A stretch of DNA of 11,848 nucleotides from Actinomycetes bacterium (GCA_025350775.1 JANXXF010000369.1:1-11848), one strand, 5' to 3'; positions 1 to 7,084 are shown, counted from the stretch's first letter. Translations and numbers: made by a program. The notes: a model not told the origin generated them from the letters alone.

Positions 1-875
1 GGCTCGAGCTCGTCGAGTGCGACGTCGATGCGGTAGCTCACGGGATACACGCCGGGCGAGACGAGCACGTCGCCGCGGCCCAGCTCGTCCCGCTCCAGCC
101 CCGGCAGGCTGACCGCGACGCGCAGCCCTGCCTCCGCGCGCTCGACCGGCCGGTCGTGCACCTGCACCGAGCGGACGCGCACCTCCAGGCCGCGCGGCTC
201 GACGCGCAGGAGGTCGCCCACGCCGACCGACCCTGACCAGAGCGTGCCTGTCACAACGGTGCCGATGCCTCGCAGCGTGAACGACCGGTCGACGAAGAGG
301 CGCGTCGCGCCCAGCGCGGCATGCGCGGGGGGCCGCGCTACGACCAGCGCGGCGGCGCGCACAAGAGCCTGGCGCAGCTCATCGAGGCCGACCCCGGTGC
401 GGGCGCTGACGGCAACTGCCTCGGCCTCGGGGACGAGCTCCCGTGCCTCTGCCAGGGCCAACTCAAGCAACTCCGCGTCGACGAGGTCGCTCTTGGTGAC
501 GGCGACCACGCCGTGCTCGATGCCGAGCAGCCGCACGATCGCGAGGTGCTCGTGCGTCTGCTGCTTCGCGCCCTCGCGCGCGTCCACGACGAGCAGGAAG
601 AGGTCGACCCCCGTCGCCCCGGCGACCATCGTCCGCACGAACCGCTCGTGCCCGGGCACGTCGACCACCGAGAGCCGTTGCCCGCCCGGCAGCTCCAGCG
701 GCGCGTACCCCAGCTCGATCGAGATGCCGCGCTCCTTCTCCTCGGGCAGGCGGTCGGTGTCCCTGCCGGTGAGCGCGCCCACGAGGGCGGTCTTGCCGTG
801 GTCGATGTGGCCGGCGGTGCCGAGGACGAGCGGGCGGGCCGGGCTCCGAGCATCGTTCGCGCCGGTGGGCGTCAT
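1..875 (-). CDS. selB: Selenocysteine-specific elongation factor SelB, N-terminal part (cut by window edge)
   Basis: SelB is the EF-Tu-like GTPase that carries Sec-tRNA(Sec) to UGA codons marked by a SECIS element. The 291 visible residues hold a full G domain: the P-loop GTAGHIDHGKT (residues 19-29), the switch region EKERGISIELGY (46-57), the G3 motif DVPGHE (72-77) and the G4 motif TKSD (127-130). The start of the EF-Tu-like second domain follows, with RGIGTVVTGTLWSG at 202-215. The rest of the beta domains and the C-terminal winged helices that bind SECIS lie off the left edge. I chose the ATG at 875-873 because it overlaps the selA stop as ATGA, giving translational coupling, and because it leaves a normal short lead before the P-loop. 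The GHIDHGKT form and the pairing with selA separate SelB from EF-Tu and IF2. Internal stops: none seen. Confidence 0.95.
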   Translation of the reverse strand, partial: MTPTGANDARSPARPLVLGTAGHIDHGKTALVGALTGRDTDRLPEEKERGISIELGYAPLELPGGQRLSVVDVPGHERFVRTMVAGATGVDLFLLVVDAREGAKQQTHEHLAIVRLLGIEHGVVAVTKSDLVDAELLELALAEARELVPEAEAVAVSARTGVGLDELRQALVRAAALVVARPPAHAALGATRLFVDRSFTLRGIGTVVTGTLWSGSVGVGDLLRVEPRGLEVRVRSVQVHDRPVERAEAGLRVAVSLPGLERDELGRGDVLVSPGVYPVSYRIDVALDELE

Positions 876-2179
876 GGGCCGGCGGTGCGCGCCGCCAGCA
901 CAGCCGCGGCGACCAGGTCGGCCTCGGCGTCGGTGATGGTGCGGCAGTCGAGCAGGCAGCGCCCGTCGCGCACGACGCCGACGACGGGCGGGTCGCCCAG
1001 CCGCAGCGCCTCCGCCAGCGACCCCTCGACGGCACAGGCGAAGCTCGGCAGCTCGGCGAGGGGGAGAGCGCCGCCGCCGGCCCGCGCGACGGTCTCCACG
1101 ACCTCGCCCCCGGCGGCGGCGGCGAGCCGCTCGGCCCGCGCCCGCACGACCGCTACGTCCTCGCCGAGCATGCGCAGCACCGGCACCTCGCACAGCGCGC
1201 GCTCCGGGTCGAGGTAGAGCCCGAGCGTCCCCTCGAGCGCGGCCAGCGTGAGCTTGTCGGCACGCAGGGCGCGCTGCAGCGGGTGGCGGCGCAGGCGCTC
1301 GACCAGGTCCGTGCGGCCGACGACGATGCCCGCCTGCGGGCCGCCGAGCAGCTTGTCGCCCGAGAAGCAGACGAGGTCGGCGCCGGCGGCCAGTGCCGCG
1401 CCCGCGGTCGGCTCGTCGCCGAACGGCAGCAGCATGCCGGAGCCGAGATCCTCGACCAGCGGCAGCCGGTGCCGCCGGGCCACGTCGGCCAGCTCGCCCA
1501 GCGACGGCCGCTCGGTGAAGCCGACAATCCGGTAGTTCGATGGGTGCACCCGCAGCAGCACGGCGGTGTCCGGGCCGATGGCCTGCTCGTAGTCGGCGGC
1601 GCGTGTCCGGTTGGTCGTGCCCACCTCGACGAGCCGTGCGCCCGACCGCACCAGCACGTCGGGGATGCGGAAGCCGTCGCCGATCTCGACGAGCTCGCCG
1701 CGCGACACCACGACCTCGCGGCCCTCGGCGAGGGCGGCCAGGGCCAGCAGCACCGCGGCCGCGCAGTTGTTGACGACGAGCGCGCCCTCGGCGCCGGTCA
1801 GTCGTCGCAGGATCGGCGCGACATGATCCTGCCGCGACCCGCGCGCGCCCGACGCGGTGTCATACTCGAGGTTCGAGTAGCCGGCGCCGATCTCGGCGAC
1901 CCGTGCCAGCGCCGCCGCCGCCAGCGGCGCCCTGCCCAGGTTGGTGTGGACGATCACGCCGGTGGCATTGACGGCTCGGCGCAACCGGGCGGCGCGCGCC
2001 GCCGCCAGCGCTGCGGCAGCAGCAGCCGCCAGGTCACCCGGTTCCTGGCCCGCCAGGATCGCCGCGCGGGCGGCTGCGAGCGCGTCACGCGCGGCGGCAA
2101 CAGCGAGCCCGTGCGGCTCTCCTGCCAGCCGGGCGTCACGGAGCAGCTCGTCCACCGCCGGCAGGTCGCGTAACTCCAT
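872..2179 (-). CDS. selA: L-seryl-tRNA(Sec) selenium transferase SelA
   Basis: SelA is a PLP enzyme that converts Ser-tRNA(Sec) to Sec-tRNA(Sec) using selenophosphate. The 435-residue protein is close to the usual bacterial length (about 460). Family blocks in order are NATGVIVHTNLGRAPL (71-86), the SNLEYD...GARGSRQDH block (102-119), VNNCAAAVLLAL (137-148), ELVEIGDGFRIPDV (162-175), EVGTTNRT (185-192), and the PLP-lysine motif SGDKLLGGPQAG (273-284), where K276 should form the Schiff base. The N-terminal 60 residues are Ala-rich, as expected for the helical tRNA-binding domain. The ATG start is supported by a TACACT hexamer ending six bases upstream, with no Shine-Dalgarno sequence. The stop overlaps selB by ATGA, so the two form an operon. 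No selC or selD is visible nearby. Confidence 0.97.
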   Translation of the reverse strand: MELRDLPAVDELLRDARLAGEPHGLAVAAARDALAAARAAILAGQEPGDLAAAAAAALAAARAARLRRAVNATGVIVHTNLGRAPLAAAALARVAEIGAGYSNLEYDTASGARGSRQDHVAPILRRLTGAEGALVVNNCAAAVLLALAALAEGREVVVSRGELVEIGDGFRIPDVLVRSGARLVEVGTTNRTRAADYEQAIGPDTAVLLRVHPSNYRIVGFTERPSLGELADVARRHRLPLVEDLGSGMLLPFGDEPTAGAALAAGADLVCFSGDKLLGGPQAGIVVGRTDLVERLRRHPLQRALRADKLTLAALEGTLGLYLDPERALCEVPVLRMLGEDVAVVRARAERLAAAAGGEVVETVARAGGGALPLAELPSFACAVEGSLAEALRLGDPPVVGVVRDGRCLLDCRTITDAEADLVAAAVLAARTAGP

Positions 2180-2185
2180 TCCCGG

Positions 2186-2191
2186 AGTGTA
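2186..2191 (-). promoter_or_regulatory. Predicted -10 box of the selAB operon (leaderless)
   Basis: On the minus strand TACACT lies six bases before the selA ATG, which places the expected transcription start at or within a base or so of the start codon. No convincing -35 is visible, and no Shine-Dalgarno sequence precedes the ATG, as expected for a leaderless message. It lies only 18 bases from the opposing -10 box at 2210-2215, so the two divergent promoters must overlap physically. Confidence 0.55.
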
Positions 2192-2209
2192 AACCGCGGC
2201 TGAAGCCCG

Positions 2210-2215
2210 TATAGT
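2210..2215 (+). promoter_or_regulatory. Predicted -10 box of the ABC transporter operon
   Basis: TATAGT fits the TANNNT consensus for group-1 sigma factors and ends eight bases before an ATG at 2224. The start of transcription would fall within two or so bases of that ATG, so the first translated unit would be the 22-codon leader ORF. A TGTAAA at 2188-2193 is a weak -35 candidate (16-base spacer). It overlaps the selA -10 box on the other strand. Confidence 0.5.
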
Positions 2216-2223
2216 CCCGCGCC

Positions 2224-2292
2224 ATGAGTCGCCTGTTCACGCGTCGGCACGCATTCTGCATCGTGGCGCTCGGCGAAGAGGTCAGCGCGTAG
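2224..2292 (+). CDS. Putative 22-residue leader peptide ORF upstream of the permease gene
   Basis: An ATG at 2224, eight bases after the TATAGT box, opens a 22-codon frame ending in TAG at 2290-2292, two bases before the GTG of the permease gene. The peptide begins MSRLFTRRHAFC and is basic at its N-terminus, with one His (residue 9) and one Cys (residue 12); the second half is neutral to acidic. The lack of a Shine-Dalgarno sequence fits a leaderless start. Its stop position would allow termination-reinitiation into the permease. It loosely recalls the short RRH-containing leader peptides annotated upstream of actinobacterial sulfur and transport genes, but I cannot confirm homology. It may instead be untranslated 5' sequence. 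Confidence 0.4.
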   Translation: MSRLFTRRHAFCIVALGEEVSA

Positions 2293-2306
2293 CCGTGCGC
2301 GCCACG
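2262..2306 (+). promoter_or_regulatory. Inverted repeat that could fold over the permease start codon
   Basis: CGTGGCGC at 2262-2269 is the exact reverse complement of GCGCCACG at 2299-2306. Inside it CGGC (2271-2274) can pair with GCCG (2292-2295). Together they make a 12-pair interrupted stem that includes the first base of the permease GTG (2295), with the purine-rich GAAGAGG (2275-2281) in the loop. A ribosome translating the leader ORF would pass through the left arm and open it. Short hairpins are common at this GC content, so function is inferred from position. Confidence 0.35.
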
Positions 2307-3377
2307 CTTGCAATCCCCGGCAAGGCCGCCGCCTCGAAGCGCATCGAGGCGATCGCCCAGAGCGGCCCCGGTGGCCGCCTCGCCGTGTTTCTGATCAAGC
2401 GCATCACCTTCGTCCCGGTGTCGCTATTCGTCATCGCGACGATCGCCTTCGGGATTCTCTACCTGCTGCCCGGTGACCCTGCCGTCTCGATCGTCGGTGA
2501 CGCCGGCAGCCCTGAGGACGTCAAACGGATTCACACCGAGCTCGGCCTCGACGACGGCTTCTGGACGCGCTACGGCACGTACCTCAACAACGTCATCCAC
2601 GGCGACCTGGGCGTCTCGTTCTTCGCCCAGGAGAAGGTGACCACGCAGATCGGCCGCTATCTGCCGAACACGCTGGAGCTCATCCTGTTCGCCATCGTCA
2701 TCGCCTTCGTGATCGGCGTCTCGGTCGGCTCGTTCGCGGCGTACTTCCGCCGCCGCTACCCCGACAACGTGGCGCGGGTTCTGATCACGGTGATGCAGTC
2801 GACGCCGGACTTCTTCCTTGCCGGCGTCCTCATCTACACCGTCTTCTATCTCGCGGGCGCCGCTCCCGCGCCGGCGGGCCGGATGCGCATCGACTCGCTC
2901 GATCAGGCTGGCTTCCTGCTGATCGGCAACTTCTTCCACGGTCGCTGGTACGACTTCTGGGACGCGTTGCAGCACATGTTCCTGCCGGGCGTCGCGCTCG
3001 GCTTCGTCTACGCCTCGTACTTCGCGAAGACCGCACGGGCGAGCATGTCACGCGCCCTCTTCTCGCATCAGATCGAGTTCGCGCGCGCGTGCGGCCTGGG
3101 CGAGACGCTCGTGCTGCGCTACGCGTTCTCGACGGCGCGCACACCGATCCTCACCTACGGTGCCATCCTGTTCGGCGTCCTCGTCGGCGGCGAGGCCGTC
3201 GTCGAGACGATCTTCTCCTGGCAGGGCGTGGGCCAGTGGGCGCTCGACGGCTCGCTCAAGCTCGACGTCCCGGTGATGCAGGGCTTCATCCTCGTCGCCG
3301 GCGTGATCACGCTCACCATCTACCTGCTCCTCGATGTCGTCGTGGGCATGCTCGATCCGAGGGTCACCTATGACTAG
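2295..3377 (+). CDS. Dpp/Opp-type ABC transporter permease, DppB family
   Basis: This is one of the two membrane subunits of a peptide/nickel-class (or related oligosaccharide) ABC importer. The 360-residue protein has a 37-residue cytoplasmic lead and then about six membrane segments (near 38-58, 127-150, 163-188, 226-245, 285-308 and 330-352). Family marks include LYLLPGDPA (55-63) after the first segment, HTELGLDD (80-87), GDLGVS (103-108), and the EAA-type coupling loop EFARACGLGETLVLRYAF (261-278), which contacts an ATPase. The GTG at 2295 is the first plausible start. The frame stays open upstream without another ATG, and the N-terminus is longer than the usual DppB, so a later start is possible. 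It overlaps the next permease by eight bases. Specificity cannot be read from the sequence. Confidence 0.92.
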   Translation: MRATLAIPGKAAASKRIEAIAQSGPGGRLAVFLIKRITFVPVSLFVIATIAFGILYLLPGDPAVSIVGDAGSPEDVKRIHTELGLDDGFWTRYGTYLNNVIHGDLGVSFFAQEKVTTQIGRYLPNTLELILFAIVIAFVIGVSVGSFAAYFRRRYPDNVARVLITVMQSTPDFFLAGVLIYTVFYLAGAAPAPAGRMRIDSLDQAGFLLIGNFFHGRWYDFWDALQHMFLPGVALGFVYASYFAKTARASMSRALFSHQIEFARACGLGETLVLRYAFSTARTPILTYGAILFGVLVGGEAVVETIFSWQGVGQWALDGSLKLDVPVMQGFILVAGVITLTIYLLLDVVVGMLDPRVTYD

Positions 3378-4233
3378 TGTCCCGCTCGAGGCCGGCTCGG
3401 CCTTCCGCCGCCGCTCCCGCCTGCGCTGGCTGTTCGACAGGAGCATGCTGCCGGTGGTGATCGGCATCGGCGTCCTCGTGGCGTTCACCGTCGCCGGAGC
3501 GGTTATTCCGCTGCCCTTCGACCCGACCGCCCCGGATGTCAACAGCCCGCTCGTCGGGCCGAGCGCCGATCACTGGTTCGGCACCGACCTGAGCGGCTTC
3601 GACGTCTTCTCGCGGGTCATCCGGGCCGCTTCGCGTGACATCCCGCTGGCGCTCGTCGGCACACTGGCGTCGCTTGCTGCGGGCGTCCCGCTCGGCCTGC
3701 TCGCCTCCGGCAAGGGGAAGCTTGGTGAGCGGATCATGCGTGTCACCGACGTCTTCCAGGCTTTCCCGCTGCTGGTCCTGTCGGTCGTGCTGGTGTCGCT
3801 TGCGGGCCGCACGAACCAGTGGAACGTGGTGTGGGCGATCATGATCACGAACGTTCCCCGCTTCATGCGGCTCGTCCGGGCCGAGGGGCTCGCGCTACGC
3901 GAGGCGCGCTTCATCGAGGCGGCCTACGCGATCGGGGCGACCCGCAAGCGGATCGCCTTCCGGCACATCCTGCCGAACGTCGCCGGCGTCATTCTCGTGC
4001 AGGTGTCGCTCTCGGCCGCGTACGCCCTTGTCGTGATCGCCGCGCTGGCGTTCATCGGCATCGGCGCGCCGCCGCCGGACCCCAGCTGGGGCGCAATGAT
4101 CAAGTCCGGCTTCAGCGAGCTGGCCAACGGTAAATGGTGGGTCTCGATCTTCCCGGGCCTGGCGATCTTCTTCTGCGTTGCGTGGCTGAACATCATCGCC
4201 GACACACTTGAGAGCAAGATCGAGAAGGTCTGA
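3370..4233 (+). CDS. Dpp/Opp-type ABC transporter permease, DppC family
   Basis: This is the second permease of the importer and should pair with the DppB-like protein. The 287-residue product begins with a short basic cytoplasmic tail and a first membrane segment near 27-47. The characteristic OppC/DppC block HWFGTDLSGFDVFSRVI (68-84) follows. Further segments lie near 92-113, 132-146, 205-232 and 258-276. The EAA loop is EARFIEAAYAIGATRKRIAFRH (178-199, continuing ILPN). I chose the ATG at 3370 because GAGGG lies just upstream and because it overlaps the previous stop by eight bases, a usual coupled arrangement. An in-frame GTG at 3334 would add 12 residues inside the previous gene and is less likely. 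The C-terminus (ADTLESKIEKV) departs from the usual LRDxLDPR ending. No ATPase gene follows. Confidence 0.93.
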   Translation: MTSVPLEAGSAFRRRSRLRWLFDRSMLPVVIGIGVLVAFTVAGAVIPLPFDPTAPDVNSPLVGPSADHWFGTDLSGFDVFSRVIRAASRDIPLALVGTLASLAAGVPLGLLASGKGKLGERIMRVTDVFQAFPLLVLSVVLVSLAGRTNQWNVVWAIMITNVPRFMRLVRAEGLALREARFIEAAYAIGATRKRIAFRHILPNVAGVILVQVSLSAAYALVVIAALAFIGIGAPPPDPSWGAMIKSGFSELANGKWWVSIFPGLAIFFCVAWLNIIADTLESKIEKV

Positions 4234-4351
4234 CCACCTGCTCGCTGCTGGGCTGCGAGTTGCATTCCGGTGAAGCCGTCCGTATCGTCGCAGGATCGCG
4301 GTCGACCACGAGCGACCACCGTGCACATCGGACAACCGACTGGGAGTGAGA
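4234..4351 (+). other. Intergenic region before the binding-protein gene
   Basis: These 118 bases separate the permeases from the solute-binding protein. The only structure seen is a 5-bp inverted repeat, GGTCG/CGACC, separated by eight bases. No clear -10 box or U-tract terminator is visible. GGGAG at 4342-4346 serves as the Shine-Dalgarno sequence of the next gene. An RNA-processing site or weak attenuator is possible, since binding proteins are usually made in excess over permeases, but nothing in the sequence proves it. Confidence 0.4.
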
Positions 4352-6019
4352 ATGCGTAGAGTCTTCGGGAAGGCTGCGACCGCCCTGGTCATGGTGGCGC
4401 TCGTCGCGCTCGCCGTGACGGTGGCGGGTGCCAGCGCTGCCAGCGGCAGGCAGGCGGACAAGACATCCTTCGTGTTCGGAGCCGAGGGCGGCTTTACAAC
4501 CCTCGACTGGTCGCAGGTCTACCAGGGCAGCCCCATGCGCTCGGCGGGCTTCGAGCTGGGCGGCACACTCTTTGCGTGGGATACGTCCAAGCTGCGCGGC
4601 GCCGGTTGCAACCAGTTCGGCGGCGCAGCCGACATCAAGCCCGAGCTCGCCGAGTCGGCGACGTACGACGAGGCCGGCAAGGCGTGGATCATCAAGCTCC
4701 GTCCCAACGCCAAGGGCCCGAACGGCAATGCCGTCACGGCGGACGACGTGAAGTACACGTTCGATCGCCTGATCGCGAACAGGCAGTCGGTCGTCAACTT
4801 CCTGGTGAACAGCGTCGCCTACTACGGCACGACCATCGGTGATGTCTCGACCAACCCGTTCGAGGTCGTCAATCCGACCACGGTCAAGCTGCACGTGAAG
4901 GCGAAGACAGCGCTCGACCTCACCATCCTCACCTGGATGCAGTTCCGCATCCTGGACAGCAAGGAGGCGAAGTCGCATGCCACCGATACCGACCCCTGGT
5001 CGAACGCCTGGCTGAAGAACAACAGTCCCGGCTACGGCCCGTGGCAGGTCTCCGGCTGGGCGCCGCGCAGCGCGCTGTTCCTCACCCCCAACAAGAACTA
5101 CTGGGGTCCGCGCGGCAACATCAAGAAGGAGATCATCAAGGCGATCCCGGATGCGAGCACGCGCCGTCAGCTGCTCGAGGCCGGCCAGCTCGACTTCGCC
5201 TCCCGACTCACGTACAGCGACTACATTGCGCTGACGCAGAAGGGCACGAAGTCGACCGGTGTCAAGGTCCAGCGGTGCTTCGCAGCCGACCGCACGACGT
5301 GGCTTCTGAACTTCAAGGACCCGATTCTGGCCAAGCAGAAGGTGCGCCAGGCGATCTCGCTGGCCGTCGACCGCGGCGAGCTCGCCAAGGGCGGCTACCT
5401 CGGCCAGTTCCCGAAGGCCAACTGGGGCGTCGGCGCCGCGTACACCTACAAGAAGACCCCGGCCGGCACGTTCCCGGCTCCCGACGCCACCAAGGCCAAG
5501 GCGCTGCTCACAGAGGCCGGCTATCCCAGTGGCTTCGACCTGAACATGATCTACAGCCCGGCCCGTCCAGGCCCCGAGGCCGATCAGATCGCGGTGCTGC
5601 TGCAGAAGCAGCTGAAGGCGATCGGCATCAACCTGACGCTCACCCGCATCGCGAGCTCGTCCGACTTCCAGGTCGCATTCACGGCGGGCAAGTACCAGTC
5701 GATGCTGTACCTGGAGCCGCCGGCAGTCGGTGACGTGTTCTACTCGCTGAACCTCTACAACACCACGGCGAGCTTCCAGAACACCTTCGGCTACAACAAC
5801 CCCGAGTACGACCGGCTCGTCGGCGAGATCCGCGTCACCCCGGCAGGGCCTGCCCGCGAGCGGCGCGTGACCAAGGTCGCCGAGATCATCGTCGACACGG
5901 TGCCGGTCATCTACATCACGGACAACATCTTCCTGCACGCCGTCCGTGACCGCTTCAGCGGCTGGACGCACGCGCCGAACGGTGAGATCTACGCGTACAC
6001 GCTGACCGCGACCAAGTAG
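4352..6019 (+). CDS. Extracellular solute-binding protein, family 5 (SBP_bac_5)
   Basis: This is the substrate receptor of the importer and the longest gene of the operon (555 residues, usual for the family). A Sec signal peptide spans residues 1-29: an MRRVFGK head, a hydrophobic core and an AxA site (GASA-ASG). There is no lipobox cysteine, unlike most Gram-positive binding proteins, so it may be freely secreted or held by other means. Family marks include DWSQVYQG (52-59), AWIIKLRPNAK (111-121), VTADDVKYTFDRL (128-140), GYGPWQVSGW (227-236) and NKNYWGPRG (247-255), then KVRQAISLAVDRGELA (residues 328-343 approximately). The only cysteines I see are C86 and C309. I prefer the ATG at 4352, five bases after GGGAG, over the GTG at 4346, which overlaps that site. 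The ligand cannot be told; a peptide is the default guess. Confidence 0.93.
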   Translation: MRRVFGKAATALVMVALVALAVTVAGASAASGRQADKTSFVFGAEGGFTTLDWSQVYQGSPMRSAGFELGGTLFAWDTSKLRGAGCNQFGGAADIKPELAESATYDEAGKAWIIKLRPNAKGPNGNAVTADDVKYTFDRLIANRQSVVNFLVNSVAYYGTTIGDVSTNPFEVVNPTTVKLHVKAKTALDLTILTWMQFRILDSKEAKSHATDTDPWSNAWLKNNSPGYGPWQVSGWAPRSALFLTPNKNYWGPRGNIKKEIIKAIPDASTRRQLLEAGQLDFASRLTYSDYIALTQKGTKSTGVKVQRCFAADRTTWLLNFKDPILAKQKVRQAISLAVDRGELAKGGYLGQFPKANWGVGAAYTYKKTPAGTFPAPDATKAKALLTEAGYPSGFDLNMIYSPARPGPEADQIAVLLQKQLKAIGINLTLTRIASSSDFQVAFTAGKYQSMLYLEPPAVGDVFYSLNLYNTTASFQNTFGYNNPEYDRLVGEIRVTPAGPARERRVTKVAEIIVDTVPVIYITDNIFLHAVRDRFSGWTHAPNGEIYAYTLTATK

Positions 6020-6048
6020 GCCGCGCAGCACGCCTCAGGGAAGGAGGC

Positions 6049-6085
6049 CATCGGCGTCCCGGGAACTACACTCGGGACGCCGATG
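6049..6085 (+). promoter_or_regulatory. 13-bp perfect inverted repeat around the carboxypeptidase promoter and start codon
   Basis: CATCGGCGTCCCG (6049-6061) and CGGGACGCCGATG (6073-6085) are exact reverse complements separated by 11 bases. The spacer contains the -10-like TACACT, and the right arm ends with the ATG of the next gene. In RNA from the upstream operon it would be a very stable hairpin with no following U-tract, so it could act as an actinobacterial-type terminator for the binding-protein transcript. As DNA it could be an operator. It also hides the ATG in any readthrough message. Confidence 0.65.
6067..6072 (+). promoter_or_regulatory. Predicted -10 box of the carboxypeptidase-VanW operon
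   Basis: TACACT ends ten bases before the ATG at 6083, predicting a 5' leader of only a few bases. The hexamer is identical to that of selA. No -35 hexamer is evident. It sits in the loop of the 6049-6085 inverted repeat. AAGGAGG at 6041-6047 looks like a perfect Shine-Dalgarno sequence but lies 35 bases from the ATG and would not be in this transcript. Confidence 0.45.
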
Positions 6086-7084
6086 CCCCTTCCTGTGCTC
6101 ACCCCGGTCGAGCGTCGGCGCCGCCGGCGCCGGTCGCGTCGGCCGCTCGTCCCCTTCGCGCTGGTTATTATCGCCGCCGCCCTCGCCGCCTGGCACTGGT
6201 GGCCGGGCGCCAGCGACTCGGGCGCTCCGCCGCCTGTCAACGGTGTGCCCTCGGTCGTGGCGGCCGCCAAGGCGCCGGCCCGGCACACGGTCGCCGCTGC
6301 TGTCGTCGAGCAGCTCGTCACTGCACCGCGACAGCCGGCCGCGCGCATCGTGCCGCCGCTCACCGCGCGCAGCGCAATCGTTATCGACGGCCGTACCGGC
6401 GAGGTCGTCTTCTGGCGCAGGCCGCACGCACGGTTGCCGATCGCGTCGGTGACGAAGGTGATGACGGCGGTGCTCGCACTCGAGAAGCTGCGGGCCTCCG
6501 ACATCGTCGTGGTCGACCCGCTCGCGACACGCGTGCCGCCCAACAAGGAGGGCCTGAAAGCGGGCGAGCGGGTAGAGGCCTGGAAGCTACTGTACGCCTC
6601 GATGCTCTACTCGGGGAACGACAGCGCGCTCGCCCTCGGTATCGCGGTCGCCGGCTCACGGGGCCGCTTCATTGCGCTGATGAACGCGAAGGCGCGCCGG
6701 CTCGGGCTCCGCGACACGCACTTCAACAGCGCGAGCGGCGTGATCGACGACAACAACTACTCGAGCGCGTGGGACATTGCTGCGCTGGCCCGCTACGCCA
6801 TGCGCAACCCTCGCTTCCGCACGATCGTGGCGACGAAGGAGCGGCGCGTACCCTGGGCCGCGCCGACGAACTGGAAGCGCTACGTCAACCACAACAAGCT
6901 GCTGAACACCTACCCGGGCGCCGACGGCATCAAGACCGGCTGGACGACGGTGGCGCGGCACACGCTGGCCGCAAGCGCCAGACGCGGCAACGTCTGGCTG
7001 ATCGGCGTGACGCTCGGCTCGGCCGACTCGTTCACCGACATGATGCGCGTCCTCGATCTTGGCTTCCGGCTGCATCGGGCCTAG
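6083..7084 (+). CDS. D-alanyl-D-alanine carboxypeptidase, peptidase S11 (penicillin-binding) family
   Basis: S11 enzymes are low-molecular-weight penicillin-binding proteins that remove the terminal D-Ala of peptidoglycan stem peptides outside the membrane. All three active-site motifs are present in the 333-residue protein: SVTK (S122 nucleophile, K125), SGN (177-179) and KTG (284-286). The block HFNSASGV (213-220) also fits. The N-terminus is an arginine-rich patch (11-20) and one hydrophobic segment (21-38), so it is probably a signal anchor rather than a cleaved signal. A Pro/Ala-rich linker of about 55 residues then leads to the catalytic domain near 96. The C-terminal beta domain of classical DacA is absent, since the protein ends shortly after the catalytic fold. 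One base separates its stop from the VanW-family gene, so both should be made together. Confidence 0.93.
   Translation: MPLPVLTPVERRRRRRRSRRPLVPFALVIIAAALAAWHWWPGASDSGAPPPVNGVPSVVAAAKAPARHTVAAAVVEQLVTAPRQPAARIVPPLTARSAIVIDGRTGEVVFWRRPHARLPIASVTKVMTAVLALEKLRASDIVVVDPLATRVPPNKEGLKAGERVEAWKLLYASMLYSGNDSALALGIAVAGSRGRFIALMNAKARRLGLRDTHFNSASGVIDDNNYSSAWDIAALARYAMRNPRFRTIVATKERRVPWAAPTNWKRYVNHNKLLNTYPGADGIKTGWTTVARHTLAASARRGNVWLIGVTLGSADSFTDMMRVLDLGFRLHRA

Noticed and set aside
463..1035. A minus-strand frame crossing the selA-selB junction
   Set aside because: It reads in the wrong frame relative to both genes and gives an Arg-rich product; the ATGA overlap explains the junction.
321..2173. Long plus-strand frames opposite selB and selA
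   Set aside because: They are mirror images of genes with diagnostic motifs (GHIDHGKT, SGDKLLGGPQ) and show no family signal themselves.
2180..2294. A possible selC (tRNA-Sec) gene beside selA
   Set aside because: I read both strands of the gap and found no acceptor stem with CCA-side complement, no TCA anticodon in a proper arm and no long variable arm; the gap is too short for it alongside the promoters.
3334..3369. GTG at 3334 as start of the second permease
   Set aside because: It lies deep inside the previous gene and adds 12 residues without family support; the ATG at 3370 has GAGGG upstream.
4193..6031. A 612-codon open frame on the minus strand, opposite the binding-protein gene
   Set aside because: It shadows a clear SBP_bac_5 gene with a signal peptide and family motifs. 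Its product is an Arg/Asp/Val/Leu-rich composition typical of antisense frames in GC-rich DNA, with no recognisable domain.
6041..6047. AAGGAGG as ribosome binding site for a start near 6050-6056
   Set aside because: No ATG, GTG or TTG stands at 5-10 bases downstream in a frame that stays open, so no gene is called; it is mentioned only with the palindrome.
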